From: JAWKTT01 sp041398965
GTDB taxonomy: Bacteria; Planctomycetota; Planctomycetia; Planctomycetales; Planctomycetaceae
Assembly (NCBI GenBank): GCA_041398965.1
Contig: JAWKTT010000011.1
Coordinates: 62,001-126,000, forward strand
Direction: 5' to 3'
DNA: 64,000 nt
Shown: positions 35,489 through 43,306 of the stretch, one piece after another
Layout of the letters: each line of letters begins with the position of its first letter
How positions within the stretch are numbered: the stretch's first letter is position 1
Position numbers and translations under genes: made by a program
Notes under the pieces: generated by a model
What the model saw: the letters and a program-made list of their open reading frames with translations, nothing else
Database searches by the model: none
Told to the model about the DNA's origin: nothing

Positions 35489-35861
35489 ATTCAACTCACG
35501 GCAAGGGAGCGACTCGGTCCTGCGAGCGTGTCCCGGTTTGAATGGAAGGAGATGGACCCCAATTGTCCACCACACGAATAGAGAATCTAACCGCTTTTCG
35601 CCCGAAAGGCTATCAACCGCCCCGTTCGTCATGGTGAAACCTCAGAATTGGGCCGGCGAGCCCCCGCCCCTTGCCCAGGCACCGTGTCGTCAAACCGCGT
35701 CTCGCCCAGACGATCGTGGCGTTGGCAGAACTCTTCTTGAGGTTTGCTGGCGATAGGAGTTATGATCCCGGCACGGCGGTCCATGTCGAACGTCTAGACC
35801 GTAAACGACGTATCGGACGCTCGAAACCGAACCATCGACGACCACCAGCAAGGAAGCAATA

Positions 35862-36989
35862 GTGAGTCAGAATCGAAGCCCGGAGGATGATCTGCCGTTC
35901 CGTGCCGTCGTTAATCGACCGCCACACGGCGCCCCCCACTTCTCTGAGCAGAGTCTCCCTGCGGGCAACAAGGACTCGGTTCAAGGAGATTTGGATAATG
36001 TCGAGAATTACGATGAAGCGTACGATTACGCAGGGTTGACGGAAGCCGATGCGCTCGACGATCAGTGGACGGCAGATGCCATCGAAGAGGCGTATCAACG
36101 CGCTCTTGAAGCAGCGGACATTGATGAACTCGCTGATGTCGCCATGGAAGAAGACGACCCGGACGAGACAGAGAATAACGGTCTCGACGAGTTCGACACG
36201 ACCTTTGCCGCAAGAGCCGTGAGTGACAACGACGAATTGAAGGCCGAGGACTTCGAGTCCGTAGCCCCGAGCGAAGGGGCGTTGAGTGCAGAGGCGTTTC
36301 AGGCCGCGTTTACTCAAGATCGGTCGCATGAGGGAGAAGTCGACCATGAATCGGAGCGGTCGAATCCGAGTCATGGGAACGACGCCAGTGTCGAAGGATC
36401 GCCCGCTGGCACATTTCCTGGTGAGACGTCGGCCAGTGAATCGCCAACTCATGCGACGTCGACCGAAGAGGCTCCCGCTTCGCTCAGGCAAATCGTCGAG
36501 GCCCTGCTGTTTGTCGGCGGTGATGAGCTGACGACGAAAAGACTCAGCGAAGTGCTCGGTGACGTCGGCCACGAGCACATCGAAGAAGCAATCATGCAAC
36601 TGAACATCGAGTACTCAGAACAAGCTCGTCCATATGAAATTCGGATGGGCGAAGGGGGCTATCGGATGGTGCTCCGATATGAGTATGAAAAGGTCCGGCA
36701 TCGCGTGTTCGGTGTCGGTCCGCGTGAGGTCAAGCTCTCGCAAGAGTCGCTCGAAATGCTCGCCTTCGTTGCCTATCGACAACCAGTGACGAAAGAGGAT
36801 TTGGCAGAGACTGGAAAAAAGAATGCTGCTTCGCTCGTTCGTCAACTCGTGTTACGCGAGTTGGTCCGGCTCGATCGTCCGACCGACGGGGGCGAACCTG
36901 TCTACGCGACTACAACCCGTTTTCTTCAGCTTTTTGGGCTGAATTCGCTGCGAGATCTCCCTCGACCGGAACATGTCGCACTGAGATAA
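35862..36989 (+). CDS. scpB: segregation and condensation protein ScpB with long acidic N-terminal extension
   Basis: Residues about 205-375 form the tandem winged-helix ScpB core: LRQIVEALLFVGGDELTTKRL, RPYEIRMGEGGYRMVLR, VKLSQESLEMLAFVAYRQPVTKEDLAE, GEPVYATTTRFLQLFGL. ScpB joins ScpA and SMC in the chromosome condensin. The first about 200 residues are an added, very acidic low-complexity region (for example LADVAMEEDDPDETENNGLDE) not found in standard ScpB (about 190 residues). The start is GTG 35862, preceded by AAGGAAG. scpA is not adjacent. The phage-like block begins 130 bp downstream. Confidence 0.88.
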   Translation: MSQNRSPEDDLPFRAVVNRPPHGAPHFSEQSLPAGNKDSVQGDLDNVENYDEAYDYAGLTEADALDDQWTADAIEEAYQRALEAADIDELADVAMEEDDPDETENNGLDEFDTTFAARAVSDNDELKAEDFESVAPSEGALSAEAFQAAFTQDRSHEGEVDHESERSNPSHGNDASVEGSPAGTFPGETSASESPTHATSTEEAPASLRQIVEALLFVGGDELTTKRLSEVLGDVGHEHIEEAIMQLNIEYSEQARPYEIRMGEGGYRMVLRYEYEKVRHRVFGVGPREVKLSQESLEMLAFVAYRQPVTKEDLAETGKKNAASLVRQLVLRELVRLDRPTDGGEPVYATTTRFLQLFGLNSLRDLPRPEHVALR

Positions 36990-37118
36990 CAGCCGCAACT
37001 TGCGGGGGTGTTCATCGCGTCCAATCGGACGGACTGCGACTCCCAGAAGCGATCGTCGAGTAAAATGCGCAACTCACTTCTCTAGGGTTGAAGACCATCA
37101 CTTCACCCCCGGAGAAGC

Positions 37119-38099
37119 ATGAACAATACCGCCACACTCACGGAACGCCTGCACGACTGGCACCAAGACCTGACTGTCGATCGGACCAGTCGATTGGTCA
37201 AGAACGTCGCCTTGACCGGACGAGACTCGAAGAACGGATATCGCTACAGCGAGGCCGCATTGCAAGCGGCCGTCGTGATGTACGACCACAAGCCTGTCTT
37301 CCTCGATCACGCGGCTGACAAGAATCGCCCGCACGAACGTTCAACCCGCGATCTTGTCGGCTCGATCGTCAACCCCCGCTTTGAGTCGGGTCGCATTCGC
37401 GGGGACATTCGCGTCCTCGACACAGAATCAGGTCGTCACTTCCTCGCGATGGCAGAAGCAGACACGCCGGGGGTTGGTATGTCTCACGTTGTCGTCGCTC
37501 GCCGTTCGGCTGATGGACAAACGGTCGAACAGATCGCCGATGTCGTGTCGGTCGATGCCGTCATCAATCCGGCAACCACCACAACGTTCAAAGAATCGGT
37601 GCAAACAGGCGTCACTGATGCCGCGACGTTGCTCGCTTCCGAATCGGCAGTTTCTCCACTCTCGCCCCCTGGAGAACAGTGCAGGCAGGACGAGGAAAGT
37701 GTTTCCCCATCGACACCGCTTCGGGTCACCGAATCGTCTCAGACAACGCCTGTGGAAGAGTCAGAGATCTCCCTCACAGAACAGTTGCAGCAAGAGCGAG
37801 ATTCCTTGCTGAAGCGATTGCATCAGATCGAGCAACAACGCGAGCAGGAGGCTCGTGAACAGCGCATGGAGGCGCTTCTTTTAGAGTCGTCCCTTCCTCA
37901 GTCCGCGATCACCCCTTTCTTCAAGGAGCAACTCCGGCAAGCCCCCACCGAGAACATACGTCAACAACTGATTGAAGATCGTCGGGCTTTGGTTTCGCTC
38001 GCGACGACACGGCATCCGCTCGCCAGCGAGCGGACGTTGCCAGTCGACAATTCGCCTCGCATCACTGAGCAATTTCTCCAAGCCATCAAGCGACACTAA
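37119..38099 (+). CDS. phage prohead protease/scaffold-like protein
   Basis: This 326-residue protein has an N-terminal protease-like domain: KNVALTGRDSKNGYRYSE, VFLDHAADK with His64, RDLVGSIVNPRFESGRIRGD, and GVGMSHVVVARR with Ser122. His and Ser in this order and spacing fit the herpesvirus-assemblin-like prohead proteases of tailed phages, which cut the scaffold during capsid maturation. Residues about 165-325 are low-complexity then coiled coil (LTEQLQQERDSLLKRLHQIE), as expected for a fused scaffold. GGAG lies 8 bp before the ATG. The next gene is the capsid protein, the usual neighbour. Confidence 0.62.
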   Translation: MNNTATLTERLHDWHQDLTVDRTSRLVKNVALTGRDSKNGYRYSEAALQAAVVMYDHKPVFLDHAADKNRPHERSTRDLVGSIVNPRFESGRIRGDIRVLDTESGRHFLAMAEADTPGVGMSHVVVARRSADGQTVEQIADVVSVDAVINPATTTTFKESVQTGVTDAATLLASESAVSPLSPPGEQCRQDEESVSPSTPLRVTESSQTTPVEESEISLTEQLQQERDSLLKRLHQIEQQREQEAREQRMEALLLESSLPQSAITPFFKEQLRQAPTENIRQQLIEDRRALVSLATTRHPLASERTLPVDNSPRITEQFLQAIKRH

Positions 38100-38163
38100 G
38101 TCTTCGCTACCCCCTGTTTCTGTCACGCCTCACACGTCCCGTCCCTCACTCTGGTAACTCCAC

Positions 38164-39369
38164 ATGCCTTCACTGAAGTCTCTCATCGAATCGCACGGCC
38201 CTGCGGGCTTCTACCACAAAGTGGTCGAACTCCTGAACGAGAAGCAGTTGCATCCCGACGACTTCTCTTACTACGAACTGGCAGAGGCGACTGGCGTCCT
38301 GCCGAATTTGCGGTCGGTTTCTCAGCAACGGACGATGTCGCTCCCCGAACTCAGCAGTCGCGGAAGTAGCCCCAGCCTGATCAGCGAAAGCTCGGTCGGA
38401 ACATCGCTGTTTCAAGTTGTCACTGGTGAACTGATTGGACGCAAAGTCATCCAAGGTTACGAAGACGATGCCGGGTTCATCGGTGACAAACTGGTCACCG
38501 TGATGCCTGCCGGTCATCGCAACAGCAAGATCGCGGGCTTCACCGCGCTCGCTGGACCGACGGAAGTCGGCGAAGGTCAGCCCTATCAGGAATCGAGCTT
38601 CACCGAAAAGTACGTCACGTCGGTCGAATCGAAGCAAGGTCGAATCCTCTCCATCAACGAAGAGCTGATCGCCTTCGATCAGACCGGCGAGATCAATCGC
38701 CGCGCGATGGCGTTGGGCTACTACTTGCGTCAAGAAAGAGAGCGTTCCATCATTCGCGCAGTGACCGATGCGGATGCTGCGAACTCGACCTTCGTCTATC
38801 GTCCTTCGGGCGTCGGCGAAACTCTGTACGATGACGATGGCTCAAACCGCAACTATGTCGGCACCGGCAACACGACCTCTCCCGGCTTCGCAACTGCTGT
38901 CCCACTGGTCGACTGGACCGACATCGAGGCCGTCTTGCACTACCGTGCGACGCAGGTCAAGGACGACCGTACTGACGGGGCACAACGACCCATCGTAGCC
39001 CCTGCGAAGCAATTGCTCGTCCCTGAGAAGCTTCGAGGGACCGCACGCAGTATCGTCCATGCGACGGAAGTCTCGGTCAACAACGAAGGTGGTCAGACCA
39101 AGTTGGCCAATCCGCTGCACGGCACTCTCGAAGTCCTCTCTTCACCATTTATCGATGAGCAAGGGGCCGATGCTGCGAACGACTGGTATCTCGGCGATTT
39201 CCAACGTCAGTTCTTATGGACGGAAATCTGGCCAGTGCAGACCTTCCTGCAACGCACCGAAAGTGAAGCGGCCTTTGAACGTGACGTCGTCTTGCGGGTC
39301 AAAGCCCGCTACTTCGGCGGAATCTCAGCCGTCGATACTCTCTTCGTGACAAAGGTCAAGGGAGCCTAA
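38164..39369 (+). CDS. phage major capsid protein-like
   Basis: This 401-residue protein resembles HK97-fold major capsid proteins of the Mu gpT-like or related groups: an N-terminal arm with SLPELSSRGSSPSLISESS, then SLFQVVTGELIGRKVIQGYE, DKLVTVMPAGHRNSKIAGFT, GEGQPYQESSFTEKYVTS (E-loop-like), INRRAMALGYYLRQERERSI (spine helix) and a C-terminal DWYLGDFQRQFLWTEIWPVQ followed by FERDVVLRVKARYFGGIS, typical of the capsid P/A domain end. It directly follows the protease, the conserved order. Encapsulin is an alternative for an isolated HK97 fold but does not fit the tail genes downstream. Confidence 0.75.
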   Translation: MPSLKSLIESHGPAGFYHKVVELLNEKQLHPDDFSYYELAEATGVLPNLRSVSQQRTMSLPELSSRGSSPSLISESSVGTSLFQVVTGELIGRKVIQGYEDDAGFIGDKLVTVMPAGHRNSKIAGFTALAGPTEVGEGQPYQESSFTEKYVTSVESKQGRILSINEELIAFDQTGEINRRAMALGYYLRQERERSIIRAVTDADAANSTFVYRPSGVGETLYDDDGSNRNYVGTGNTTSPGFATAVPLVDWTDIEAVLHYRATQVKDDRTDGAQRPIVAPAKQLLVPEKLRGTARSIVHATEVSVNNEGGQTKLANPLHGTLEVLSSPFIDEQGADAANDWYLGDFQRQFLWTEIWPVQTFLQRTESEAAFERDVVLRVKARYFGGISAVDTLFVTKVKGA

Positions 39370-39452
39370 CTCCCCGAAGGGCGGTCATCCACTCGGACGT
39401 CCGTCCACGAGACCTTCGGCCTGTCTTACGGCAGACCCAGTTCCTCTCCCCC

Positions 39453-39524
39453 CGGCACCCGGTCGCCCCGCTCCCTCCCCTCAGGGCGACCAAGCTCCCC
39501 TCGTCGTCCTCCGACCGGGTGCCG
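39453..39524 (+). promoter_or_regulatory. mutually exclusive hairpins after the capsid gene (attenuator-like)
   Basis: Hairpin A pairs CGGCACCCGGTCG (39453-39465) with CGACCGGGTGCCG (39512-39524), a perfect 13-bp stem. Hairpin B pairs GGTCGCCC (39461-39468) with GGGCGACC (39484-39491), a perfect 8-bp stem with a 15-nt loop. B uses five bases of A's left arm, so the two cannot form together. Hairpin A is followed by ATTCTT, a weak T-tract. The position favours partial termination after the highly expressed capsid gene. Confidence 0.5.
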
Positions 39525-39602
39525 ATTCTTGACGCAAACACTACGCCTCATCACTCAAGTCACAGACTCTTCGCTCTCTCACACAACAACTGGTCCGCAT
39601 CA

Positions 39603-40127
39603 ATGAAACTCAAACAGACTGCTGTACCGTATACGCGGGTTGTCTCATTGCCACGACCCGATGGGTCGGTTTGGACCTTCACCTTGCGGCCGCTGCCATT
39701 GGGATTTCATCGTCGGATGCGCGAAATGGGGGTCGTCCCTCCGGTTCCACCGACGAAGATCGCCAGAGACTCGACCGGGAAACCTCTACGTGATGACGCT
39801 GGGCTCGCCGTCATGCAGGTTGACGCACACGATGCACAGTATCTCGGAGCGATCGAGCTGTACCATCAGCGCATCGCCACACTCGCCTTCGCCGAAGCCC
39901 TCAAGGCGGACACTCATGCCTCGTTCGAGACTCCATCGCCTGCCGTGGGAGAATGCTGGAACACGTATGCGGACGCACTGTACATCGAGTTGGAGAATGC
40001 TGGTTTCACGGCAGGAGACCTTATCTCGTTGTGTGATGAAGTCGCCAAGCTCTCGAATCTCCTGGGAGATCACCTGCAGCGGTCGCAGTCGTCTTTTTCC
40101 TCCACGGGGCCGACAACGCCAACTTGA
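39603..40127 (+). CDS. phage protein, possible tail assembly chaperone (G-like)
   Basis: This 174-residue protein has a beta-rich start (YTRVVSLPRPDGSVWTFTLRP) and then a helical part (DAQYLGAIELYHQRIATLAFAEAL; AGDLISLCDEVAKLSNLLGD). Proteins with this layout, partnered with a short overlapping downstream frame, are typical tail assembly chaperones. The downstream frame (40124) overlaps its stop in the -1 frame, and a TTTTT run lies at 40094-40098. The location directly after the capsid gene is unusual, since chaperones normally precede the tape measure. ATG 39603 is preferred over an earlier ATG at 39519, which overlaps the hairpin region. Confidence 0.42.
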   Translation: MKLKQTAVPYTRVVSLPRPDGSVWTFTLRPLPLGFHRRMREMGVVPPVPPTKIARDSTGKPLRDDAGLAVMQVDAHDAQYLGAIELYHQRIATLAFAEALKADTHASFETPSPAVGECWNTYADALYIELENAGFTAGDLISLCDEVAKLSNLLGDHLQRSQSSFSSTGPTTPT

Positions 40128-40294
40128 CGAAACTTCTGCAAGTGCCGCGATCTCTGGACTACTACATACTCCGCACATGTGAGCGGATGCAGTTGTCCGA
40201 ATCCGTGTTCAGGGGGTTCGACTACCCGCAACAACTCCGTTTGTTGTCTTATCACCATCTCCGGGTCCAAGAAGAGACGGCGAGAACTCAGTAG
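40124..40294 (+). CDS. small overlapping phage protein (possible GT-like frameshift extension)
   Basis: This 56-codon frame starts at TTG 40124, overlapping the preceding stop (40125-40127) in the -1 frame, and ends at TAG 40292. Its product (KLLQVPRSLDYYILRTCERM, then LSESVFRGFDYPQQLRLLSY) is rich in aromatic and charged residues and looks like a real small protein. The same frame is open back to the TTTTT run at 40094-40098, so a -1 slip there would fuse it to the previous protein, as in the G/GT pair of phage lambda. Otherwise it is a translationally coupled separate gene. Confidence 0.5.
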   Translation: MTKLLQVPRSLDYYILRTCERMQLSESVFRGFDYPQQLRLLSYHHLRVQEETARTQ

Positions 40295-40395
40295 TTTTCT
40301 CGAAGACACACGCACACTGAAAAACTGGCGACCAAAGACCTCATCTCGCCGCCGCGACCTCCTGTTTTAGATTCCTCCAGCTCGAGTGACATCCG

Positions 40396-40659
40396 ATGGA
40401 CCTGCCTGACCTTTCGACAATTTCCGCCGACAATCTGACAGATGCTCAGATTCAAGGAATCCTCTCTCAAATCGACCTCGACATTACAAACCTCCTGCGT
40501 GATGGAAAGTTGAGTGCGCTGAAGTACGGCATTACGGGGCCGGGCGGACAGCAGACCGATCGAGCAGCAAACCTGCATGGGCTACTCGCCGCACGCGATC
40601 ACTATCAGAAGTTGTTGAATTCTCGCCCCGTTTGGAAGACGTCACAAGCGGTCAGTTGA
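40396..40659 (+). CDS. small phage-module protein, unknown
   Basis: The 87-residue product begins MDLPDLSTISADNLTDAQIQ and is predicted helical throughout (ILSQIDLDITNLLRDGKLSA; RAANLHGLLAARDHYQKLL). It resembles the small helical proteins that precede connector genes in phage head-tail regions, where some join capsid and tail, but no family signature is present. It is placed between the chaperone-like pair and the XhlA-like gene. Confidence 0.6.
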   Translation: MDLPDLSTISADNLTDAQIQGILSQIDLDITNLLRDGKLSALKYGITGPGGQQTDRAANLHGLLAARDHYQKLLNSRPVWKTSQAVS

Positions 40660-40737
40660 GGCTTTCTTGCGATCACTTCGATATGACCAGATTGATCTCT
40701 GCTTGAACTACGCTCCCTCCCCGAACTGAGCTGAACC

Positions 40738-40980
40738 ATGTCGTCCCGACACACTCCCCCTGCATCTCACCTGGAGCGAATTCTCGATACCCTCGGGCAG
40801 ATCAACGTCAATGTGGAATCGCTCCGAGTCACATTGACCGCACTCGTCGAAACTGCAGGTGATCATGAACGGAGAATTCGTTCCAACGAACGCTGGCGAT
40901 TCAATCTGACACCTGTGCTCGCCGTCATGACATTTGTCTTGGGAGCGATCTTCACTGTCACACTGGAACGGTATCTGTGA
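40738..40980 (+). CDS. small membrane protein, XhlA/holin-accessory-like
   Basis: This 80-residue protein has a coiled-coil-like amphipathic start (LERILDTLGQINVNVESLRV, then LVETAGDHERRIRSNERWRF) and one C-terminal transmembrane helix (VLAVMTFVLGAIFTVTL). This layout matches XhlA-type haemolysin/holin-accessory proteins of Bacillus phages and other small phage membrane proteins. No endolysin lies nearby, so a lysis role is uncertain; it could instead tie particles to the membrane. Confidence 0.55.
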   Translation: MSSRHTPPASHLERILDTLGQINVNVESLRVTLTALVETAGDHERRIRSNERWRFNLTPVLAVMTFVLGAIFTVTLERYL

Positions 40981-41064
40981 TCTGCCTTGGACGGCAATAC
41001 ACCCTGTTGGTCGACTCACCGCACCTTGGACCGCCGACTTTTCCTTTTGCCCTCGACTGCCGAC

Positions 41065-41424
41065 ATGACGATTGCACCGCTCATTCATGAAGACACCTCC
41101 CAACTCTTCGCAGACTGGAGCGTTCCTCTGATCCTGCGACAGGAGATCAGCGACTATGATCCATCCACGGGCCAAATCGTCATGACTTGCAGCGAAGTGA
41201 CCGTTGACGCCGTCGTTGGACCGAATGCGAATCAACCGTCGCCGCACAGCGCAACTGCCCATCGTGATGTTGAACAGACCTTCCTGATTCGCGAGTCGGC
41301 TTTCCCTAACGGGTTTTCGATCTCCAACACACTCGTCGTCCACGGATCGATGACGTTTCGAATCCGTGCGGCAACCCGCAGCCCCATCACGGGACTGACT
41401 CTGCTGCATGTCATCGCCAAGTGA
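41065..41424 (+). CDS. phage connector or minor structural protein-like, unknown
   Basis: This 119-residue protein is beta-rich: FADWSVPLILRQEISDYDPS, IVMTCSEVTVDAVVG, DVEQTFLIRESAFP, TLVVHGSMTFRIRAATRSP. Short beta-barrel proteins in this position often act as head-tail connectors or stoppers (for example gpFII-like), but sequence alone does not decide. ATG 41065 is preferred; the in-frame extension to 40987 has no start resembling its neighbours. Confidence 0.5.
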   Translation: MTIAPLIHEDTSQLFADWSVPLILRQEISDYDPSTGQIVMTCSEVTVDAVVGPNANQPSPHSATAHRDVEQTFLIRESAFPNGFSISNTLVVHGSMTFRIRAATRSPITGLTLLHVIAK

Positions 41425-41504
41425 CTGACACACTCACCCTCGCGTTCCCTCCAAAGAATCCGCCACGTTACTCCCTGCGGCCTCCCTGATCTCACTGAGT
41501 CGTC

Positions 41505-41936
41505 ATGTTTACGATCTCCGTACAACGCCCCCCCTCTTCTCTCCTGCGTCGCACAGAACAGCGACTTACCGAGAATCGAAAGCGTCTGGTGGAAGCGATT
41601 CTGGCAAACGTTCTCACGGAGGTCATTGAATTCAATCCGGTCGATTCGGCGAGAAGTCGGGCGGCCTGGGTCAACTCTCTCGAACAACTTGGAGTCCCGG
41701 CCCCACCAAGCTGGCAAGGAGACAATCCTACGGCTATTGCCGAGGGGCGGCGACTCGGCGAGCTGCTCCGAACAGACTCACTCGACATCACCGAACGAAC
41801 CGCAGAAAACTCCGTCGACTACGTTCGTTACCTCGAGTATGGCAACAGCAGACAGGCACCCCACTCCATGGTGCAGCGCGCCTTGCACCACAGACGACAA
41901 CATCTCGCACGACATCTAACACTCTTGTGGGACTGA
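41505..41936 (+). CDS. HK97 gp10-like tail-completion protein
   Basis: The 143-residue product contains NRKRLVEAILANVLTEVIEF, NPVDSARSRAAWVNSLEQLG (a typical VDTG.LR.SW-like segment) and, at the end, NSVDYVRYLEYGNSRQAPHS followed by MVQRAL. The last stretch is the hallmark Y...ve.G...q...fl.pal motif of gp10/gpZ-like phage proteins that join head and tail. Its place before the terminator-like gene is the expected phage order. Confidence 0.68.
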   Translation: MFTISVQRPPSSLLRRTEQRLTENRKRLVEAILANVLTEVIEFNPVDSARSRAAWVNSLEQLGVPAPPSWQGDNPTAIAEGRRLGELLRTDSLDITERTAENSVDYVRYLEYGNSRQAPHSMVQRALHHRRQHLARHLTLLWD

Positions 41937-42059
41937 CAACCTACTGAGTTCTGTCATTTTCTTGGTGGCGAACCTCATCCTCCTGGCGTCTTCGTTCGTG
42001 ATGAATTCTGGCGACGTCACAACACTTCCACACTCGCCCTCCTCTGATCCTGATGTGCC

Positions 42060-42503
42060 ATGCTTTCTGACATAATCACGACTCTGCATCAACATTGGGC
42101 GTCCTCCACTGCCGGAACTCCCACTCTATATCCGGGGACGGTTCTCAACACGGACGAAGCCTCTGCCTGGTACGAACTGTGGGTGAATGCGCTGGGAGAT
42201 CTACCACATCGGCGCGCTCATCCCGAAACGTTGAACGTCGCCATCACCATCCACTGTTTCGCCCGACACTCGACAAACACCCTACTCGCCCACGAGCTTG
42301 CCGAAGCGGCACAGGTGGCTCTGACGCACCAAGACTTTCCCATCTTCCACGGAGCCAACGCAAACAATGTAGTTGGACATCTGAGCATCAGGGAAGGGAC
42401 GTTGCGGAATCTCTCCAAAGTTCATGCGGACCGCACGCTGCCACAACTGCAACAGTTGGTCCTCTCGTTTATCGCTCAAGCACAGCGCCTGCCCAACCAA
42501 TAG
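42060..42503 (+). CDS. phage tail terminator-like protein
   Basis: This 147-residue protein starts MLSDIITTLHQHWASSTAGT and continues LYPGTVLNTDEASAWYELWV, TLNVAITIHCFARHSTNTL and HELAEAAQVALTHQDFPIF, then REGTLRNLSKVHADRTLPQL with a final beta pair. A helix, a strand with W.e.wv, a second strand and a helix (lade.v..al) are the pattern of gpU/STT-like tail terminators, which cap the tail tube. It lies between gp10-like and tail-tube genes, as in many siphophages. Confidence 0.62.
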   Translation: MLSDIITTLHQHWASSTAGTPTLYPGTVLNTDEASAWYELWVNALGDLPHRRAHPETLNVAITIHCFARHSTNTLLAHELAEAAQVALTHQDFPIFHGANANNVVGHLSIREGTLRNLSKVHADRTLPQLQQLVLSFIAQAQRLPNQ

Positions 42504-42602
42504 TCCACCGGATTATCGAACTGATGGCACGCGCGACCGACGCTCGTTCGACACGAATTCTCTAACTCCCCCTTTCACACCTCCTCTACCTCTGAGAAAC
42601 CC

Positions 42603-43097
42603 ATGCTGACACGTAATCTTCGCGATGGTGAACTGGTCATTCGTGATGGCTCTAACGTTCCTCAAAGTCTGACAGTCCTGTTAGACGAAGGAGACCTTTC
42701 CTGGACCATGAAGCAACAGACGATCGAAGTGAAGGACCGAGGCTCGATTGCTGCGGGTCATTTGCGACCAGGGGATGATGAATCAGTCGCACTGTCTTTC
42801 ACCGCCAAGTGGACGCAGCTCATCAGTCGTTCAGTCGATAATGCTGATCCGTTGTCGCTGTACGAAACCCTCATGATGTCCCCCGGAACCGGACTGGTCA
42901 GCACCTCACAACCGGGAGAACAACAGACGCTGACTCTCGAATTCACCGTGCTCGACCCAGCGGGAGTGCGGAGCGAGAAAATCACTTTCGCGAAGGTCTA
43001 CCGGGAATCGCTCACGATGTCCGAGGGGGACGATGCCAACCTCATTAGCTTTTCCGCCCGCTCCTTCTCAACCGAGCCAACGATCGTCCGCATCTGA
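42603..43097 (+). CDS. phage major tail (tube) protein-like
   Basis: This 164-residue protein is predicted all-beta: DGELVIRDGSNVPQSLTVLL, GDLSWTMKQQTIEVKDRGSI, DDESVALSFTAKWTQLISRS, LYETLMMSPGTGLVSTSQ, QTLTLEFTVLDPAGVRSEKI and YRESLTMSEGDDANLISFSA. Repeated short strands with a final acidic loop and S-x-R-S strand are typical of tail-tube proteins that stack as hexamers. It lies directly before the tape measure gene, the usual neighbour except for the missing chaperone between them. Confidence 0.65.
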   Translation: MLTRNLRDGELVIRDGSNVPQSLTVLLDEGDLSWTMKQQTIEVKDRGSIAAGHLRPGDDESVALSFTAKWTQLISRSVDNADPLSLYETLMMSPGTGLVSTSQPGEQQTLTLEFTVLDPAGVRSEKITFAKVYRESLTMSEGDDANLISFSARSFSTEPTIVRI

Positions 43098-43306
43098 CGT
43101 TTGGCAGATGACTGCAATCTCCTGACAAACCACTTTCTCCATGTTCGGACACTTGGGACAGATCGCGTGTTGCCGACTTCTCGATTGTCGACCTTTCCGC
43201 CTCTCAGACGTCCATCTTCCGTTTGTCTGGGGCTCTGCGATTCCGCTTTTCCGCTGTCGACTTCTCACTCGTTGAGATGCGTTCCTTGCCGTATAGGACC
43301 CGTTGT

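Noticed and set aside
38164..39369. Encapsulin nanocompartment instead of a phage capsid
   Set aside because: Protease upstream and tail tube, tape measure and hub genes downstream fit a phage-like particle; no cargo-enzyme gene is adjacent.
40094..40098. Canonical slippery heptamer at the possible frameshift site
   Set aside because: The run TCTTTTTCC does not match X-XXY-YYZ in the zero frame, so the slip remains only a possibility.
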